Of a stretch of 64,000 nucleotides of DNA, positions 33,609-45,565 are shown one piece after another. The notes under the pieces were generated by a model, which saw only the letters and a program-made list of their open reading frames with translations, searched no databases and was not told the origin of the DNA. This DNA comes from Chlorops oryzae (lineage: Eukaryota > Arthropoda > Insecta > Diptera > Chloropidae). How positions within the stretch are numbered: the first letter of the stretch is position 1; every line of letters starts with the position of its first letter. The stretch is from NCBI GenBank assembly GCA_020466095.1, contig CM035806.1, forward strand, positions 9,659,228-9,723,227. Direction: 5' to 3'. A program made the translations under genes and the position numbers.

Positions 33609-36600
33609 TTACGGCCTAGCCGTTTTTGTGATACGCAGAAATTCGCTTTGTATCTCATCCAGCTTACGTTCTATCTCGTTCAAATCCCGGGATTGGCATG
33701 CCACCGTACCCTCGGTAATGGCATTCGGTTGAACAAGAAACTCATTCATGAGATGGCGTAAGGACGATCGTTCTTCGGCCAGCCGTCGTATATCGCTACT
33801 GAATTTTTGAGCAAGACTTGGCGGTGCAGACTGTTTATCCAAATAGTAACGATGCGCCATGACTTCAAAGTTTTGATTCTTCAATTCATCCTCGGCTAGA
33901 ATCATGGTGCTATCGCTGCGGCAACGCTGCATAAAATGTGAACAAATTAAATTCCATTGGATCGAAATTTTAGCTGAATATATATATCTATCTATACATA
34001 CCTCACGCTCAATCTTATGCAAGAGAGTCTCGAGCTGAGTCTCCATTTCGATCGCTCGTTTTCGTTGTTCAGACTCCCGCAATGTTGCCATCACTTGGCC
34101 TTTGCATCCCCGCAATTCTTTTTGATATAGGCAGAGCAATTTTCTTTGACATGCAACGCGTTCCTCCTCACGTTTTATAGCATCGTGGTACAAGGCCTCC
34201 ATTTCTAAAAATCAAATGAAATTATATGCATTTAAATCGGCGGCAGTCTAAACTCCGATGGAATACAATAGTTTTTTTTTTTTTTACCTTTCAGTCTTTT
34301 AGCATGCTCCTCCCTTTTCAATCCATCCTCCAATTCTTTCAATATAAACTGCTCGTTCAGCTCCAACGCTCGCATTTTCTTTTCGATTTCGTCCTCCTCC
34401 CGTTTCAAAGCTAATAAATCGTCTTCTTGTTTGGAAATCCAGTCTTGTGGATAGCTGAAAAACTTTGGATAGACATTCTTTGGTAATGCAGAAAACGATT
34501 TAAAATATTTTCCCGGATGACGCTCTAATGGGCATTTTTTCATATAGTTCAGAGCTTTCCTAATCAACTTTTTAACATCAATTGGATTTTGCTCGCAAAA
34601 GAATTGTTGAATACTTCGCTTATCGGGAAGCAGCATTATGACTTCACGTTGCACTGTATTATAGGCAACTATACAGAATACCATGAATTCGAGTGGCCAT
34701 GAAAGTATATGATCCCAAAGTATTTGCCATTGTTCCTCGTCGAGTATATTAAAAAAACCTGTGCTTAGAATCGACCAAGCATAATCCTTCGCTGTGACTT
34801 CGAACTCAAAGTAAAAAGCACTCAAATCCGCATCAAAATAAGCGAGCACATTTTCACACATGCCCAGATAGTCCTCCGGTGGCAGAGGATGAAATTTGAA
34901 CCACGAATGAAATTGATTCATGAGCAAAGCAACGCAAATCTCGAAAACAACCAGCGTGTTTTTGGGAAACATTTTTACGAACGGATAAATGAGATGGGGT
35001 ACGAAATCCGAGTAGGCGAAAACCTTGCACCAATTACCCAAACATGACCAAACTTTGATTAACTTATACTTGTGGGCTTCGTTCGGAAGTTTCAGCTTGT
35101 TCGCACGACGCTTAATACCGAGAGGAGTCTCTTGTTTAAGCAAAAGTTGAAATGCCTTTCGATTGTATGGCAATTTGAGAAGTGAACACCAAATGATACA
35201 GCGATACTTATATGGATAGCAGCCGTACTCATTCAAAATTGCTTGAAGGCGACTTTGATGTAATAACTTTCTTATGTCATGATTGAAGCAATCATTCGAT
35301 GGCAATCTGACCGTTATTGGCTTTGGCTGCTTAAATGCGGCCTTCAGCATCTGCATGCATTGCTGTTGAGTTGCGAGCGTATTGTAAAGACAGCTGACAT
35401 TCCAAATATCCGCTTCACCACATCTTCCAATTGCTGCAAGCAATTTGCTATCATTTGATACATTCATATACGTTGCTGAGTTGTTTATGATCATCTTGAA
35501 CTCCGTATTCTGACAGTCCAATACGACGATTTTTCCTGTTGACGTTAAAGCTGCTATTAGAATCTGATTCGCTTGTGGTAGGAAAGAGCTTCTTTGTATG
35601 ATAAAATCCTTCAAGCGGAAAATTTGTTGCAAGTCGAATGTACGAGAATTCAAAAGCAGCAAATATTTATCCATAGTTGTCAGACATAGAAGGCCACCCG
35701 AATGATTGGTAAAGCAATATGTACCAATGAGACCTTCACTAAAGTTCTGTAATTCGCATGCTTCAATCTGAAAGTCTTCTTCATCGTTATGAAAATCTTC
35801 TTCATCGTTTAAGTAGTCATCTCTTAATTTAAAAATTGGTAAAGCGGCAATAGCTTCCTCAGAGCGCAATTTACGATCGCGTGTTCTTATAGGATGGGTC
35901 TTTTGTATAATCCGCAACGAGGAACTCGACCAAATATGTATGGTATCGTTGGTGAAAGCACGTGAAGATTTGTTCCATTTGTTGAAGGTAGCAGGCAAAT
36001 TTAAGCGACATACGCGTTTCATCGAAGTCCAAGCGATGTGTTGCTTTAAATGAATTGACATTGAACATGACTGCTTCAGAGCCGGCATGAACCAGTGCCA
36101 TTTGCGTGCTACTCGATTGAGATGGCTCCGGAAAGGATATTTCATAAATAGGTTGTTGCGATAATTGGCAAGCATGTTGAACAATGGACCGAGCTATTTA
36201 AAAAATACAAAGCATGAATTAAGTATGAGCGTCTTTAAACAATTCAATAACTCACCAATATCTAGAAGAATTAGCTGCCCCACTTTCGTGCCTACCAAGT
36301 ATTTATTCTCGCGATTCTTAACGGGCACTATTATACTTGCCTTAATTACGATCAATGGCAGCTTCCAAAACCGTTGAACAGCCAAGTCAAAAACGAAAAT
36401 GTTTCCTCTTCAATAAAAATTATATTAAAAATAAAATTTTAAACGCTTATTTTCCTTTGCCTTGGCAATAACCACAGACCTTTTATCAATTGCAACGAAT
36501 TGTGGGGTCCATCCAAAATCACTAAAGCAACAAACGCCCAATCTTACGCGTATCAGTTTATTCTCCTCACGTACAGTATGATGTATTGATAGTATGTTCC

Positions 36601-36848
36601 TGAAACGAAGAGTTCTTTTTATTACATTTGCATTCCTCTATTTTTTCCCAAACTTACCCATTTGAGTTCTTTTTCAAACGAAACGGAATTTTAACTGGCA
36701 GCGTCCTCACTTCGCCCTCTACTTCTTGACAAACAGTTTCTCCTATTTCCACATCTGATGTGAGTGAATCGTCCGTTGAGTCGGCTTCCCGGTCATCTTC
36801 AGACGATTCCCGACCATCTTCATCTTCTTTCGCAGCCCCCCCGTCCAT
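33609..36848 (-). CDS. TBC1D31/WDR67 homologue: WD40-TBC-coiled-coil protein (one frame interruption)
   Basis: The vertebrate homologue TBC1D31 is a centrosomal/centriolar-satellite protein. Exons (minus): 36848-36658, 36599-36480, 36407-36256, 36193-34288, 34204-34002 and 33926-33609. Introns are 53-83 bases long with consistent phases. The start is followed by an acidic Glu/Asp/Ser leader. The N-terminal half has WD-type blades (GNIFVFDL, DTIHIWSSS, EADIWNV). A TBC domain follows from about residue 465 (RCIIWCSLLKLP, FVKMFPKN, AWSILSTGF), then 'YPKFFSYPQDWI' and a Glu/Lys/Arg coiled coil. I do not see the catalytic IxxDxxR motif, so GAP activity is doubtful. In exon 4 the frame changes at about 35951-35957: FACYLQQMEQIFTCF must join TNDTIHIWSSS, needing one base fewer. 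Corrected length is about 962 residues, against about 1066 in human. The 36848 start is divergent from mEFG1. Confidence 0.9.
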
Positions 36849-37859
36849 ACTTCTTTATAATTTTTTTTTTTTTTTTCCACGTAGAAACTAACAACAACTC
36901 AATTTGTAGTGATGCTTTTAATATTAAGTACTCGCCTCATTACGTGACTTAGCGGAATTCAGTGAACTTGTTTGTCTACTTTTACATTGGACGATTGTCG
37001 GCCAACAGCACTCACCGATTTTTGCGTTTGATGGCAAGGGAGGAGAGACGAAAGTGAAGCGGTCAAAATCGTTTGTACTAGCCATGTCGTCGATTTCCAT
37101 GCCGATTTTTGACAGTTACCTTTCCCGGCGTTCGTAGAACGGAAAACAGTTTCAAAGAATTGTTCGAATAATTTTTTATGAATTGTCTGAATCCATTCTA
37201 ATTTAATTTATATATTTTAAAATGCGTCACAACCACTTATTTTATTACTTACTTACTTAATTCGCATAAATCCAATAAACGAATGTCATAAGAAAAACAC
37301 AACAAAGTATAAATCGGTTGCTTGCAAATCGTGTAGTGTAGAAGCGAACACCGACAGAAGACAATTTTAAAAGGGAATTTGAAAAAATCGTTGTGAAAAT
37401 CGCGTCGATAATCGTTCAATGTAGAAGCCGACTTTGAGTAGAATCGTGCCTCAGCGAAAATTTTTTCTATTCTCTTTTGAAGATATATTCAGACGTTTTG
37501 TTTAATAGTTTGTAAAAGATTTGGAATTTGCATATTTACATGTACAAATGATTCGATATACCTAAGCCCGGGAAGAGATATGTTTATATTATTAGTAATC
37601 AATCTATCAATTAATAGGATTAATATAGTATTAGGGTACTAGTCAATAATTTTGTTAGTTTTGAAATATTTATACATATATGTATATAGATATAAGTATA
37701 TAAATATTGGTTTTGGGGTATGTTTTAAAGGGTTTTGTAATTTTCTGATAAACAGGGAATATAGATTTAATTCAATTGCATCATTTTGTTTGTGATTATT
37801 GAAAATAAGATCTTGGATATCTATTAACTTATTGAACCAGCATGATACTTGTTATTGAG
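36849..37859. promoter_or_regulatory. Likely promoter side of TBC1D31 and AT-rich spacer
   Basis: Starts immediately upstream of the TBC1D31 ATG. A poly-T tract, then mixed sequence with moderately GC-rich patches at 36960-37140. No TATA box or known element is claimed. The rest is AT-rich single-copy-looking DNA. Confidence 0.4.
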
Positions 37860-38432
37860 GCCTTTTACACTAGGGAAATTATCGCCGGCAATTTTTTCGT
37901 TTGTAGGCGAGACGCAGAGCGGGGGGGGTAGAGAAAAATTGCTCGTTTCAGAATTGCCCGTACTCGGCAATTCCGTTTTGCTCTCTTTCGTTTTGTCAAA
38001 TGTGAAGTTGGCTGCGACCTGGTTTTTGACGTTTGCTTCATTTGCTTTCTAATTTCGAGGTGTTAACAAATGAGATTTTTCGGGAAATATAAAATTTAAA
38101 GTTTCAAATGTCGGGGAAGTGGCCGCGCGAATGCATAGAAAAGCTAATTGTTCTAATGCAACAAAATCCGTGCATATATTATATTAAATCGCCGAATATG
38201 CCCGGATGCGTCTTTTTAACCTTAAAATCAACCCTAAATCAGGGATACTTAATTATGTTTTTTTAATTTATTCCAAAAATCAACCCTGCGCGAACGGGGC
38301 AAACGTCAAAAACAGACAAAAAAAAAATGAAAATTGCTCGGCAATGTTTTTTATATCGAGTAAAAGCGAAGGCAACTCCAAAAGAGAATTTGGAAAAAAT
38401 TGCCGGCGATAATTGCCCTAGTGTAAAAGGCT
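37860..38432. mobile_element. hAT-like MITE (MITE cluster, element 1)
   Basis: Ends GCCTTTTACACTAGGG and the reverse complement, continuing with matching 'attatcgccggcaatttttt'. Flanks show a near-8-bp duplication (TTATTGAG and TCATTGAG). About 570 bp, non-coding. A related terminus occurs at 22899. Confidence 0.8.
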
Positions 38433-38504
38433 TCATTGAGAGATAAAATTCATCACGAAACGGGCTTAAATTTTTAAGTGGACAAGCGACTTTTACACTG
38501 TAAC

Positions 38505-38852
38505 ACGCTATTTACACGTTAAGACATTTCGATAACGAAAAACACTTTTTGTGGACTAGGGACGCATGGGGATCTGGTATGGCAGTATTTTTCTCTCTTC
38601 CACCTACGTCCCTTGCCATAGAAAATTTGTTTCATTATCGAAATGTCTTAAGGCTCAGTTACTCTTGATTGAACTTAACTTGACTAAACTTATAGAAATC
38701 TGTATTCCACAGATTCTTGTCTTAAGTGATATTAAGTTTTCAGTACTGCTCCCACACAAAATGTACTAAGCATATCAAGTCAGCTGATTAAATAAGTAAA
38801 GTTAGGTTACGTTCAATCAAGAGTAACTGAGTCTTTAACGTGTAAATAGCGT
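38505..38852. mobile_element. MITE (cluster element 2) interrupted by a nested MITE
   Basis: The left end reads acgctatttacacgttaag, then acatttcgataa. The right end is the complement once the insertion at 38651-38834 is removed. Short central region, no ORF. Confidence 0.85.
38651..38834. mobile_element. PIF/Harbinger-like MITE inserted in the right TIR of element 2
   Basis: Ends AGGCTCAGTTACTCTTGATT and the complement of AGACTCAGTTACTCTTGATT, flanked by TTA on both sides (38648-38650 and 38835-38837). Excising it with one TTA restores a perfect inverted repeat for the host element. Confidence 0.9.
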
Positions 38853-38861
38853 AATGGTTAG

Positions 38862-39182
38862 GCTAGGCGCCGACTACTCAATTTTCAGTTAGCCAATTTT
38901 AAGTTGTGTGTTTGTGGCACACAGAATTATATGAGAGCGCACCGACATTCCAATTTTTAGTTGACCCAATAAAAAATTTGTGTTTTTCCACAAATTTTAA
39001 ATTGGCCAATTGTTTTGTGTTACAAACGTTCTTGTGGGGCGTCGTACACTACTCAGTTTTTAGTTGGTAGTGTTCTATAAACACATGGTACCGAGTAATT
39101 AATAAATTATTATGTAATTAATTAATTATAAATTAATTGAATTGAAAGTACCCAAGTTTAAATTGAGTAGTCGGCGCCTAGC
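38862..39182. mobile_element. MITE (cluster element 3) next to the mEFG1 promoter
   Basis: Ends GCTAGGCGCCGACTACTCAA and the reverse complement; about 320 bp. Internal 'cagttagccaattttaa' and 'ttttagttgacccaat'-like words repeat. It lies about 130 bp upstream of the mEFG1 start codon. Confidence 0.8.
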
Positions 39183-39313
39183 ATTACGCTCGATGTTTCT
39201 TATTGAAAAATCGATGTATCGTTAGCATCCCCAACCATCGATTGCCTGCCAGCTGTATTTTACACGTGCCGCTTAGTTGTGTAAATACTTTATATTGAAT
39301 TAAATACTCCAAA

Positions 39314-41783
39314 ATGTTGCTCCGAGCTTGCACACGAGTCCAATCCTGCAGTTTAGTCCTCAATAGCCTAGCTCGGGTAAGCAAACAAATAATCCATTCA
39401 ATATTTGATTAGTTCTTACGTTTCGTCATTACATAATAACATATGTATGTATACACACATACGCCTACTAGTATGCTTACAGCACTAACGCGAATTTTAC
39501 ATATGAGCACAAGCCGATCGAGAAGATCCGGAACATTGGGATCTCGGCACACATCGACAGCGGCAAGACAACGTTGACGGAACGGATTCTATTCTATACT
39601 GGACGCATCGCAGAAATGCATGAAGTTCGGGGCAAGGACAACGTTGGAGCAACAATGGACTCAATGGAGCTCGAACGACAACGCGGCATAACGATTCAAT
39701 CGGCTGCGACATATACGATGTGGAGAGATATAAATATTAATATTATCGACACACCGGGACACGTTGACTTTACCGTTGAAGTGGAGCGGGCACTACGTGT
39801 TCTGGACGGTGCTGTGTTAGTCCTATGTGCTGTGGGTGGAGTTCAGAGTCAAACGCTTACGGTGAATCGGCAGATGAAGCGCTACAATGTACCATGCCTG
39901 GCGTTTATAAATAAATTGGATCGCATGGGATCGAATCCGTACAGAGTTCTAACGCAATTGCGCTCCAAAATGAATCATAATGCTGCAATGATTCAGCTTC
40001 CTATCGGTTTGGAGAGTGAGTGCAAAGGAATCTTGGATTTGATTGGCGAGAAGGCAATTTACTTTGAGGGCGATAATGGTATCGAAGTAAGATATGATGA
40101 AATTCCTGCAGATATGCGCGCAGAAGCAAAAGATCGTCGTCATGAGCTTATCGAACACTTGTCGAATGCCGATGATGAGTTTGGAGAAATGTTTCTCGAG
40201 GAAAGGTCTATTACCGAACAGGATATTAAGGCGGCTCTGAGACGAACGTGCATAAAACGTACATTTACTCCGGTTCTCGTTGGAACCGCGTTGAAAAACA
40301 AAGGCGTTCAGCCGCTCTTAGATGCTGTCATCGATTACCTACCAAATCCGGGAGAGGTTGAAAATATTGCACTGATCGAAAAGGAGGCAGCAGAGCCACA
40401 AAAAATTGTCCTAAATCCTGCACGCGATGGAAAGGAACCATTTGTTGGACTTGCCTTCAAGTTGGAAGCTGGCAGATTCGGACAACTTACATATTTACGT
40501 TGCTATCAAGGAGTCCTGCGAAAAGGAGAGAATATTTTCAATGCTCGTACGAATAGAAAAGTTCGTGTTTCTCGTCTTGTGCGATTACATGCCAATAATA
40601 TGGAGGATGTCGGTGAAGTTTACGCTGGCGATATATTTGCGCTTTTCGGAGTCGATTGCGCGTCTGGAGATACGTTCACAACAAATCCAAAAAATAATCT
40701 TTCAATGGAATCTATCTATGTACCCGATGCAGTTGTCTCGATGGCCATCAAACCGAACAACGCCAAAGATCGTGATAATTTCGCAAAGGCTATTGCCCGA
40801 TTTACAAAAGAAGACCCGACATTCCACTTCAACTATGATCCTGACGTAAAAGAGACATTGGTTTCTGGAATGGGTAGGCTGCTTTAGTCCGAATATTTGT
40901 TAAGACTTCATCATGGTCTAAATTTTTCACATTTTTTTTTTTGTAGGTGAACTTCATCTTGAAATCTATGCACAGCGTATGGAGCGTGAATATGGCTGCC
41001 CGGTCACATTGGGAAAACCGAAAGTAGCGTTTCGAGAAACACTCGTTGGTCCATGTGAATTCGATTATTTGCATAAAAAACAATCCGGCGGTGCTGGTCA
41101 ATATGCGCGCGTGATTGGCGTAATGGAACCACTGCCGCCACATCAGAACACGCTCGTTGAGTTCGTCGATGAAACTGTGGGAACGAATGTACCAAAGCAA
41201 TTTATTCCTGGCGTCGAAAAAGGTTTCCGTGAAATGGTTGAACGTGGTATGTTGTCTGGTCACAAACTCGCTGGTGTACGTTTCCGCTTGCAGGATGGTG
41301 GTCATCATGTCGTCGATTCAAGTGAACTTGCTTTTATGCTAGCCGCACAGGGTGCTGTCAAAGAAGTCTTCCGAAATGGTTCGTGGCAGTTACTCGAGCC
41401 GATTATGCAAGTTGAGATTGCAGCGCCCGAAGAGTTTCAAGGTGCTGTTATGGGACAAATTAGCAAACGCCATGGCATAATTACGGGTACGGATGGTGCC
41501 GAAGGTTGGTTTACCCTTTATGCTGAAGTTCCACTTAACGATATGTTCGGTTACGCCGGCGAATTACGGTAAGCGAGATAAAATCCCATTTTTATACTGC
41601 GTAAAAGTCATCGTTCTTTTATGTTTCTCAAATATCAGTTCGAGTACGCAAGGAAAGGGCGAGTTTACAATGGAATATTCCCGCTATTCGCCTTGTTTGC
41701 CTGATGTACAGGAGCAAATCATTCGACAATATCAGGAGTCACAAGGACTTCTACAACCCGAAAAGAAAAAGAAGAAGAATTAA
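39314..41783 (+). CDS. Mitochondrial elongation factor G 1 (GTPase, translocation)
   Basis: Mitochondrial EF-G1 catalyses GTP-dependent ribosome translocation in mitochondria (Drosophila homologue: iconoclast, human GFM1). Exons: 39314-39376, 39472-40873, 40947-41568 and 41639-41783; phases agree and give 743 residues, the family's normal length. The N-terminus ([20 protein letters not shown]) looks like a mitochondrial presequence: Arg/Ser/Leu rich, no acidic residues. GTPase motifs in order: AHIDSGKT (about residue 47), [20 protein letters not shown] and GTALKN, then domain II and EF-G domains III-V ([52 protein letters not shown]), ending in Lys-rich KKKKKN. The upstream acceptor CTACTAG at 39471 is used because the next AG (39482) puts a stop in frame. 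No frame breaks. Confidence 0.97.
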
Positions 41784-42215
41784 GAAGCGACACATTTCGA
41801 CCCAAAATCCGTTCAGAACAACACGATCGAAGGAGTGTGCCCTGCTACCTTTTAATGTAGCTATAACTATAGGATTGAAATGAATTTTATGAATAAGCGA
41901 ACATTAACTGTGATAAATTAGTCTAAATTAGACAATGAAGAAATCATTTTCATCCTATAGAAATTAATTCAACTTGAATTTTCAGTGGCTAATATTAACC
42001 CGGTAGCGCCTAGCGATGCCATATGGCATCACTAAAAAAGTTCGTGTTTTGTCATCAAAACTTCAAAACCGGTTCATATTTTATTTTATTTTTAATATTT
42101 TTTTTTTCAATTCAGGCGCTACCGGGTTAATATTAATTGATATTGACTTGAATATGGATTGATTCAAATAATAATGCATTGGTATTTGTTAAATCAAGAT
42201 CTTAATAAAACATCA
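41784..42215 (+). other. mEFG1 3' UTR region with polyadenylation signal
   Basis: AATAAA occurs at 42204-42209. No earlier canonical signal was seen, so the MITE at 41995-42130 may be part of the transcript's 3' UTR. This is inference. Confidence 0.5.
41995..42130. mobile_element. TTAA MITE family A, copy 1 (piggyBac-like)
   Basis: TTAACCCGGTAGCGCC...GGCGCTACCGGGTTAA, 136 bp, with a 'gatgccatatggcatc' palindrome near the left end. Copy 2 lies at 48035-48171 in the opposite orientation. Confidence 0.88.
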
Positions 42216-43608
42216 AGGACTAAAGTATTTAAATCTTTTGTTTCACTAAAAACCCCCTTTGCTGGAGCGTTGCTGGATTTTCCAACCAATCAATTTAAAA
42301 AAAAAAAAAAAAATCCATCTTTCTGGGTCTCATGATGTGGGAGCTTTTGAAATAAATAATAATTGTTCTCGTTGGATCGTTCATACCAAGTGCACAAGCT
42401 AATAAAAAAAAAAAAAAAAACCGACACGATTCAAAAATGTTTCCATCACTTCTTTCATATTTGTCTGGCATTTGACTGGGGAAAACGCAAAATTTAGAAA
42501 ATCAACTTGATTCAGCAACCCATTGAATTTAATATTGTAGTATGTACGCACAAAAATGCACAAACTCATATTTCCATTGCATTCGCGACATAAACGTTGT
42601 CACATGACCGCATTCATTGCATGAGCAACCAACATACATTTCGAATATTTTGCGAATATATAATTAGTCAGAAATTGACAAAAATGTCATAACTTTTCGA
42701 TATTTTAAATTATAAATTTAATTAGCCAATATTTTAGCATTTAAAGAATTTTTCATGTTACCGTTACAAGATTTACACTTAAAACTGCTTTGCTACTACA
42801 ATTCACTGCATTTTCATTTGCCGTATAATCCTTGAAATTAACGCAATTTGGAATGCAATTAGGATTCCTGTCACTAATTTTCATACAAGAAGATATTGAG
42901 GGCTGCTAGCACGAAAAACGACAATAACATTGCGTTCGCGGGGCGTTAGCAATTGCACGAAATCTCGGATATATATTATGTTGTTGTATTTAGACTGTTT
43001 TCTTTTTGAATCACTTCTGGAAATTGAGACATCGAAATTGTAATTTCTATTTACTTATGAATGAATTATTTTTTTCCAAAGTTAGTGCGCTAAAATATAA
43101 ATAAAGATTGATTTCGCGAATGCTAAAATTTACATTCGATTACATCACTAGTATGTAACAAAAATAGCGACAAAGTATGATTTCCATTAGCATTCGCGAT
43201 TTGAAACTTGTTTGTTTGCATCTATTGACCGCTTCATTGCATGACAATCATACATATTCGTTTAATCATGGGAAAGTGTTTTGTCAGCAAATCTCACAAA
43301 CTAATTCATAAGGTTCGATATTATTCAATTATAAATGTTACATTAGTGCTCAGTTAACATATTTTTGATATAAATAAAGCTGATTGTTCAGTTAAAACTT
43401 CAGATTGGATTTACATGCGAAACTCTTTTGCTACTCCTTTCTCAGGCGCACCTTTCGCCGTATAAATCTAAAAAGGTAAAATTAAGCGCTAAGCGCTGAA
43501 ACAATTGGCGTATCTCCGCCGTATTAACATAGAGATATTGGGCGCTAGCCGCCAAACAGATTTGCGTGTCCTGCCGCTCAGCAATAGCAGGACATAACTC
43601 AATAATAG
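42216..43608. other. Spacer, no gene seen
   Basis: AT-rich with poly-A runs and repeated short words ('attcgcga', 'catgaccgcattcattgcatga' variants near 42.6 and 43.2 kb), suggesting an old local duplication. No coding. Confidence 0.4.
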
Positions 43609-44720
43609 CATAGAATAAGTAATAATATAGAAGGAGCGTCTGAACGATTGCTTCGTTGCGCATAATAGGCGCGGGCGGTAAGGAAGAGGTGGAAGAAACG
43701 AAACTCTCTCTCATTCTTAATCCTATTGATGCTCACAGCAGAACCCGCTCATAACGTATTTGCATGGTATGAGCGAAAATAATCTATATTTTGACTTTAA
43801 AGTCCTATAACTTTTGAAACACTGCTCCGATTTTCATAAAATAAAAACTATAAGAAAATTTGAATAATTTGGAAACTCTTATACGCTTACTCTATATAGC
43901 TATCTACAAAAGGAAAAAAGTTCGTAACTGACAGAAAATTTAAGTTTTCATAAACCTACAATTTCTATTAATTCTTTTCACATTCATAGCTGTAAGCACC
44001 CAGCCGGAAATTTTCTCATAAATGACCAATTCATTAATTTTTTCACCAAGGATATCAAGGGGAAAATTTGAGTACTTCTCAATTGCAATGGCATTGCCAT
44101 CGAGAGTAAATGTTATTCATCGCAACTCCAATGGCATTGTCATCGATAGAAGTATCGATACGACGGAGTAGATCTACTCCAATTTCGATGACCAACTCGT
44201 GACATATGCTCTTATGACTGCCAATGCCGCTTGTGTGTTAATTTCATTAGAAAGTTGGTATGTAATCAGGAGGAGTCGCGGCTCTAAGTATGTCATGCTG
44301 AAATCATTCATTGTTTCACCGGCACATTTCCGGCTGGGGTGTCACGGAGTACACACATACTCTGCTTATAGCTATGAATGTGAAGAGAATTAATGGAAAT
44401 TGTAGGTTTATGAAGACTTAAATTTTCTGTCAGTTACGAACTTTTTTCCTTTTGTAGATAGCTATATAGAGTAAGCGTATAAGAGTTTCCAAATTATTCA
44501 AATTTTCTTATAGTTTTTATTTTATGAAAATCGGAGCAGTGTTTCAAAAGTTATAGGACTTTAAAGTCAAAATATAGATTATTTTCGCTCATACCATACA
44601 AATATGAGCAGGTTCTGCTGTGGGTAGTGGAAACAATGAGAGCGGGCTCCAGCCGAGGAACCCGCCATACAATTTTCGCTTTGTATGAGACGCTCCTTCT
44701 ATATTATTACTTATTCTATG
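43609..44720. mobile_element. Large fold-back element with arms of about 265-390 bp
   Basis: Outer ends 'catagaataagtaataatat' and the reverse complement (44688-44720). After a diverged patch the arms pair again over about 43731-43995 and 44360-44632 with few mismatches. The loop of about 360 bp contains shorter inverted words ('cagccggaaa'). No transposase. Confidence 0.85.
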
Positions 44721-45565
44721 ATAATAGTCTCTACGATATAAATAAAAATTAAACAATATAAAATCAAAAATATAAATCCTTCTACATTGAAGGATATCAC
44801 AATATCAATTAGTGAAACAAAAATTATTGTTTTACGTGCTTCAAAACATATGGGATGTTTGTTGAGGAAATGTGAAATTTTTAGTTGCGCCGATTTTGTG
44901 ATTACACTAGTTTACAAATACTTATGTAATTATTTTTTTTTTATTTTTTCTAGACATCTAAATGCATTGTTCTTATGGGAGACTCAGGTGCACAACTAAT
45001 GAAAGTGATCAACCTTCATGCTTGAAAAGGAATTTTTTTCAAAGTCCCTGAATTCCCCGGAATATTCAGAATCGAATGAAAGATGCAATTTTATTTCCAA
45101 TCCGCTGAAAAAAATTCCCCGCCAATATTCAGAATCCGACTGAATATCTGATTTTGTTCATTATTTTATGTTTAAAGGTCTATAGGAATCTTATTTTCTT
45201 GACCGATCTTAAAAATATTTAAAGAAAAGTTTTAGAGGGGTTAATTTACTTTAATTTATGGCATAATTTGTTCAAATCTGGTGCTGCTCTGTCGAGTTTT
45301 TTTTATCGAAAAAAGCCGCTATACTTCAATAAAAATTATTTTTTTCAAAAATCAATATTGAAAAAAAAAAAAAAAAAACGCTGCCATAGTATTTTTTAAA
45401 ATAATTTTTTCATGTTAAGAAGGCCAAAGTCCATGAGAAGTCATTTCGATGTCCCGGGAAAAATTCTGTAAACTAGTGTTATTGTGCGATATGGGCAACA
45501 ATAGAGATTCTCTATTAGAGAATGTTATACGTTTAACAAAAATTTAAAAAAAAAAAAAAAAAGAA
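44721..45565. other. Spacer with a remnant of the AGCCCGATTCTGAATATT family
   Basis: At 45048-45135 'ccccggaatattcagaatcg' and 'ccgccaatattcagaatccg' resemble the ends of the MITEs at 29810 and 53276. The remainder is AT-rich without genes. Confidence 0.45.

Noticed and set aside
35951..35957. Programmed +1 frameshifting in TBC1D31
   Set aside because: No stop or rare codon and no known stimulatory element at the site; an indel is simpler.
39483..39573. Use of the second acceptor (after TTACAG at 39482) for mEFG1 exon 2
   Set aside because: It places a TAA in frame; the acceptor at 39471 keeps phase and gives a full-length protein.
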